Assembly: GCF_002095575.1 (NCBI RefSeq) | Contig: NZ_MLJJ01000023.1 | Location: 1-64,000, forward strand | Length of the DNA: 64,000 bases | Direction: 5' to 3' | From: Pantoea septica | Lineage (GTDB): Bacteria > Pseudomonadota > Gammaproteobacteria > Enterobacterales > Enterobacteriaceae | Shown: piece by piece, positions 62,228 through 64,000 of the stretch | How the letters are laid out: every line of letters starts with the position of its first letter | Numbering within the stretch: the first letter of the stretch is position 1 | The notes under the pieces: model-generated | Database searches by the model: none | What the model was told of the DNA's origin: nothing | Seen by the model: the letters and a program-made list of their open reading frames with translations, nothing else | Made by a program: the position numbers and the translations under genes

Positions 62228-62908
62228 ATGAAAATTTTGTTAGTTGACGACGATGTGGAGCTGGGCACCATGCTCAGCCAGTACCTTATTGCCGAAGGCT
62301 TTGAAACTCAGCTGGTATTAACCGGCAGCGCCGGTATCGAAGGCGCGCTTTCCGGCCACTACACCGCGATGATCCTCGATATTATGCTGCCCGATATGAG
62401 CGGCATCGACGTGCTGCGTCAGGTACGGCAGAACAGCCGCCTGCCGGTGATCATGCTGACCGCCAAAGGGGACAACATCGATCGCGTGATCGGGCTGGAG
62501 ATGGGCGCGGACGACTATATGCCGAAGCCCTGCTACCCGCGCGAACTGGTGGCGCGGCTGCGCGCCGTGCTGCGCCGCTTCGAAGAGCAGGCGCCGCTGC
62601 CGGATAAAAAAGAGCTGCTGCGCTGGGGCGAACTGACGCTCAATCCCGCCACGCGCATGACCGAGTGGCAGGGCAAAGCCTTCGATCTCACCGCTTCGGA
62701 ATTCAATCTGCTGGATCTGCTGATGCGCTCGCCGGACCGCGTGGTATCGAAAGATGAGCTGTCGGAAAAAGGGCTGGGCCGCCCGCGCGAAGCCTACGAT
62801 CGCAGCGTTGACGTGCATATCAGCAATATCCGTCAGAAGCTGGCGGCGCTCACCGCCGACAGCGTCAATATCGAAACGGTGCGCAGCATCGGCTACCGCA
62901 TTCGATGA
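62228..62908 (+). CDS. OmpR/CpxR-family response regulator
   Basis: This cytoplasmic transcription factor of 226 aa has a receiver domain with the acidic pocket DDD at 7-9, phospho-acceptor Asp51 in AMILDIMLPDMSGIDVL and switch Lys in DYMPKPCYPRE. An OmpR-type winged-helix domain (about 130-226) has LTASEFNLLDLLMRSPDRVV and the end VRSIGYRIR. The receiver resembles CpxR more than other family members (VIMLTAKGDNIDRVIGLEMG), but it is not the cpxR locus. The stop overlaps the kinase start by 4 bp (ATGA). Targets are unknown. The E. coli arc has no two-component pair at this place after cysM. Confidence 0.9.
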   Translation: MKILLVDDDVELGTMLSQYLIAEGFETQLVLTGSAGIEGALSGHYTAMILDIMLPDMSGIDVLRQVRQNSRLPVIMLTAKGDNIDRVIGLEMGADDYMPKPCYPRELVARLRAVLRRFEEQAPLPDKKELLRWGELTLNPATRMTEWQGKAFDLTASEFNLLDLLMRSPDRVVSKDELSEKGLGRPREAYDRSVDVHISNIRQKLAALTADSVNIETVRSIGYRIR

Positions 62909-64000
62909 AGCAAAACTACCGCGGGCGCATGTTCTGGAAGATTTTAATCGGCTTCTGGATCGTATTCGTTATTATCAGCCAGCTGCTCTGGCTCGGCTTC
63001 AGCATTGCCGGCAATCGCCACGAGCCGCCGGAAATTATCGCCACGCGCCGCATCGTCAACTTGCAGATGGCCTCTGCGGTTTCAGTGCTGGAGCGCGGCG
63101 GGCTCGGCTCGCTGAACGATATGATGGCGGACTGGGAGCCTAACGATCGTCAGTTCTTTTCCGTCATCCAGCATGCCCGACCCGTTCATTCCGAACCGCT
63201 GCCGGAAACCTTCAATCCGCCGTTTCAGGGCAAGTTCCCCGACGTGATCGTGCGCTGGGTAAAAGGGGCGGACGGCAAAGAGTATGAGCTGCGCTATAAC
63301 GTCAAAGGCCTGCGCGAAGACAGCTCGATGGGCATGGACGGGCCGCGCCGCATTCTCAATATCCCCGAGCCGATGTTTCTTTTCGCCGGCTCGGTCGGGC
63401 TGTTATTTAGCCTGCTGCTGGCGTGGAACCTGACGCGGCCGATGCGCCAGCTGCGCGAGGGCTTTTCACGCGTGTCGAACGGCGATCTCAGCGTGCGGCT
63501 CTACCCCATGATGCGCAAACGCCACGATGAGCTCTCTAACGTGGCGGAGGCGTTCGACGCCATGGTGGAGCGGCTCGATACTCTGGTGCGCGCGCGCGAG
63601 GAGCTGCTGCATGATATTTCGCACGAGCTGCGTTCGCCGCTGGCGCGTCTGCAACTCGCCACGGGCTTAGCGCGTCAGACGCCAGCCAGCGTTAACGCCT
63701 CTCTGGATCGCATCGACGAAGAGGCGCGGCGGCTGGATAAGATGATTGGCGAGCTGTTGACGCTGTCGCGCGCCGAGCATGAGAGCATGCCTGACGAACA
63801 ATATTTCGATCTGACCGGCCTGGTGCACGCGGTAGTCACCGATGTGCGCTACGAGGCGCAAATCCCCGGCGTGCAGGTTGACTTCCTGGTTGATGAAAAC
63901 GCCGATTACACCGTGCGCGGCAACGCCGAGCTGATTCGCCGAGGTATCGAGAACGTGCTGCGCAACGCGCTGCGTTTCTCGCTGCCCGGTCAGCATATTC
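62905..64000 (+). CDS. CpxA-like sensor histidine kinase (3' end outside window)
   Basis: The frame starts at ATG 62905, overlapping the response-regulator stop, and stays open to the window edge (365 residues read). The order is: membrane helix about 11-33, periplasmic sensor about 35-150, second helix about 155-172, and a HAMP domain (RPMRQLREGFSRVSNGDLS). The dimerisation domain has phospho-acceptor His240 in HDISHELRSPLARLQLA, and the first part of the ATPase domain has the N-box IENVLRNALRFS. The His-box form SHELRSPLARL is that of CpxA. The ligand is unknown. It should phosphorylate the regulator encoded just before it. Confidence 0.9.
   Translation, partial: MKQNYRGRMFWKILIGFWIVFVIISQLLWLGFSIAGNRHEPPEIIATRRIVNLQMASAVSVLERGGLGSLNDMMADWEPNDRQFFSVIQHARPVHSEPLPETFNPPFQGKFPDVIVRWVKGADGKEYELRYNVKGLREDSSMGMDGPRRILNIPEPMFLFAGSVGLLFSLLLAWNLTRPMRQLREGFSRVSNGDLSVRLYPMMRKRHDELSNVAEAFDAMVERLDTLVRAREELLHDISHELRSPLARLQLATGLARQTPASVNASLDRIDEEARRLDKMIGELLTLSRAEHESMPDEQYFDLTGLVHAVVTDVRYEAQIPGVQVDFLVDENADYTVRGNAELIRRGIENVLRNALRFSLPGQHI

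Overview
The window is chromosomal DNA of a plant-associated member of the Enterobacterales, most probably Erwiniaceae (Pantoea / Mixta / Erwinia type). Core proteins are close to their E. coli counterparts over their whole length. Gene order follows the E. coli purMN-upp-uraA-hda ... dapA-bamC-purC ... acrD-narQ ... talA-tkt-maeB ... hemF-amiA ... cysPTWAM arc, and base composition is GC-rich. I see no rRNA, tRNA, insertion sequence, prophage or CRISPR array.

Layout. 1-2830: the end of a second phosphate-type ABC transporter (two permeases, PstB-like ATPase). 3011-9501: purine and pyrimidine salvage plus housekeeping (purN, purM, upp, uraA, hda, yfgD, bepA). 9502-18970: an accessory block between bepA and bcp, where E. 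coli has perM. It holds a tandem pair of membrane-anchored DsrE-like proteins, a LacI regulator heading a five-gene ABC transporter / metallophosphoesterase operon, and a diguanylate cyclase broken by an exact 19-bp tandem duplication. 18972-29110: bcp, gcvR, dapA, bamC, purC, ypfJ, tmcA, ypfH, ypfN, dapE, yffB and the tiny gene ypfM. 29111-34794: acrD and a narQ-narP pair. 35050-40266: a BhsA-like small protein, ansP, nudK, a DUF1176 protein and ampH. 40413-43431: talA and a tktB-type transketolase.

43708-51152: a sugar-acid catabolic cluster. It has an RpiB-like isomerase on the minus strand and, divergently, an MFS transporter, a fused DhaKL kinase, a TIM-like isomerase, a TIM-barrel decarboxylase-type protein, a Rossmann oxidoreductase and a SorC-type regulator. 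This enzyme set matches the described D-apionate route: ApnO to 3-oxo-isoapionate, OiaC to L-erythrulose, LerK, LerI and DerI to D-erythrose 4-phosphate. That product is a substrate of transaldolase and transketolase, whose genes lie next door. Apiose is a plant cell-wall branched sugar, so this fits a plant-associated life. The regulator gene carries a one-base frameshift in an A5 run.

51269-61103: maeB, hemF, amiA, ypeA, yfeZ, yfeY and the sulfate/thiosulfate importer cysPTWA. cysM follows (61179-62060) behind a terminator. The window ends in a CpxRA-like two-component pair (62228 to the edge), the kinase being cut by the window end.

Regulatory sequences that can be read directly include PurR boxes before purM and purC, the UTP-sensing T-tract of the upp promoter, the non-AUG (CUG) start of hda, an operator-like repeat set and CRP-like site in the apionate divergent promoter, a LacI-type palindrome before the ABC operon, and many intrinsic terminators.
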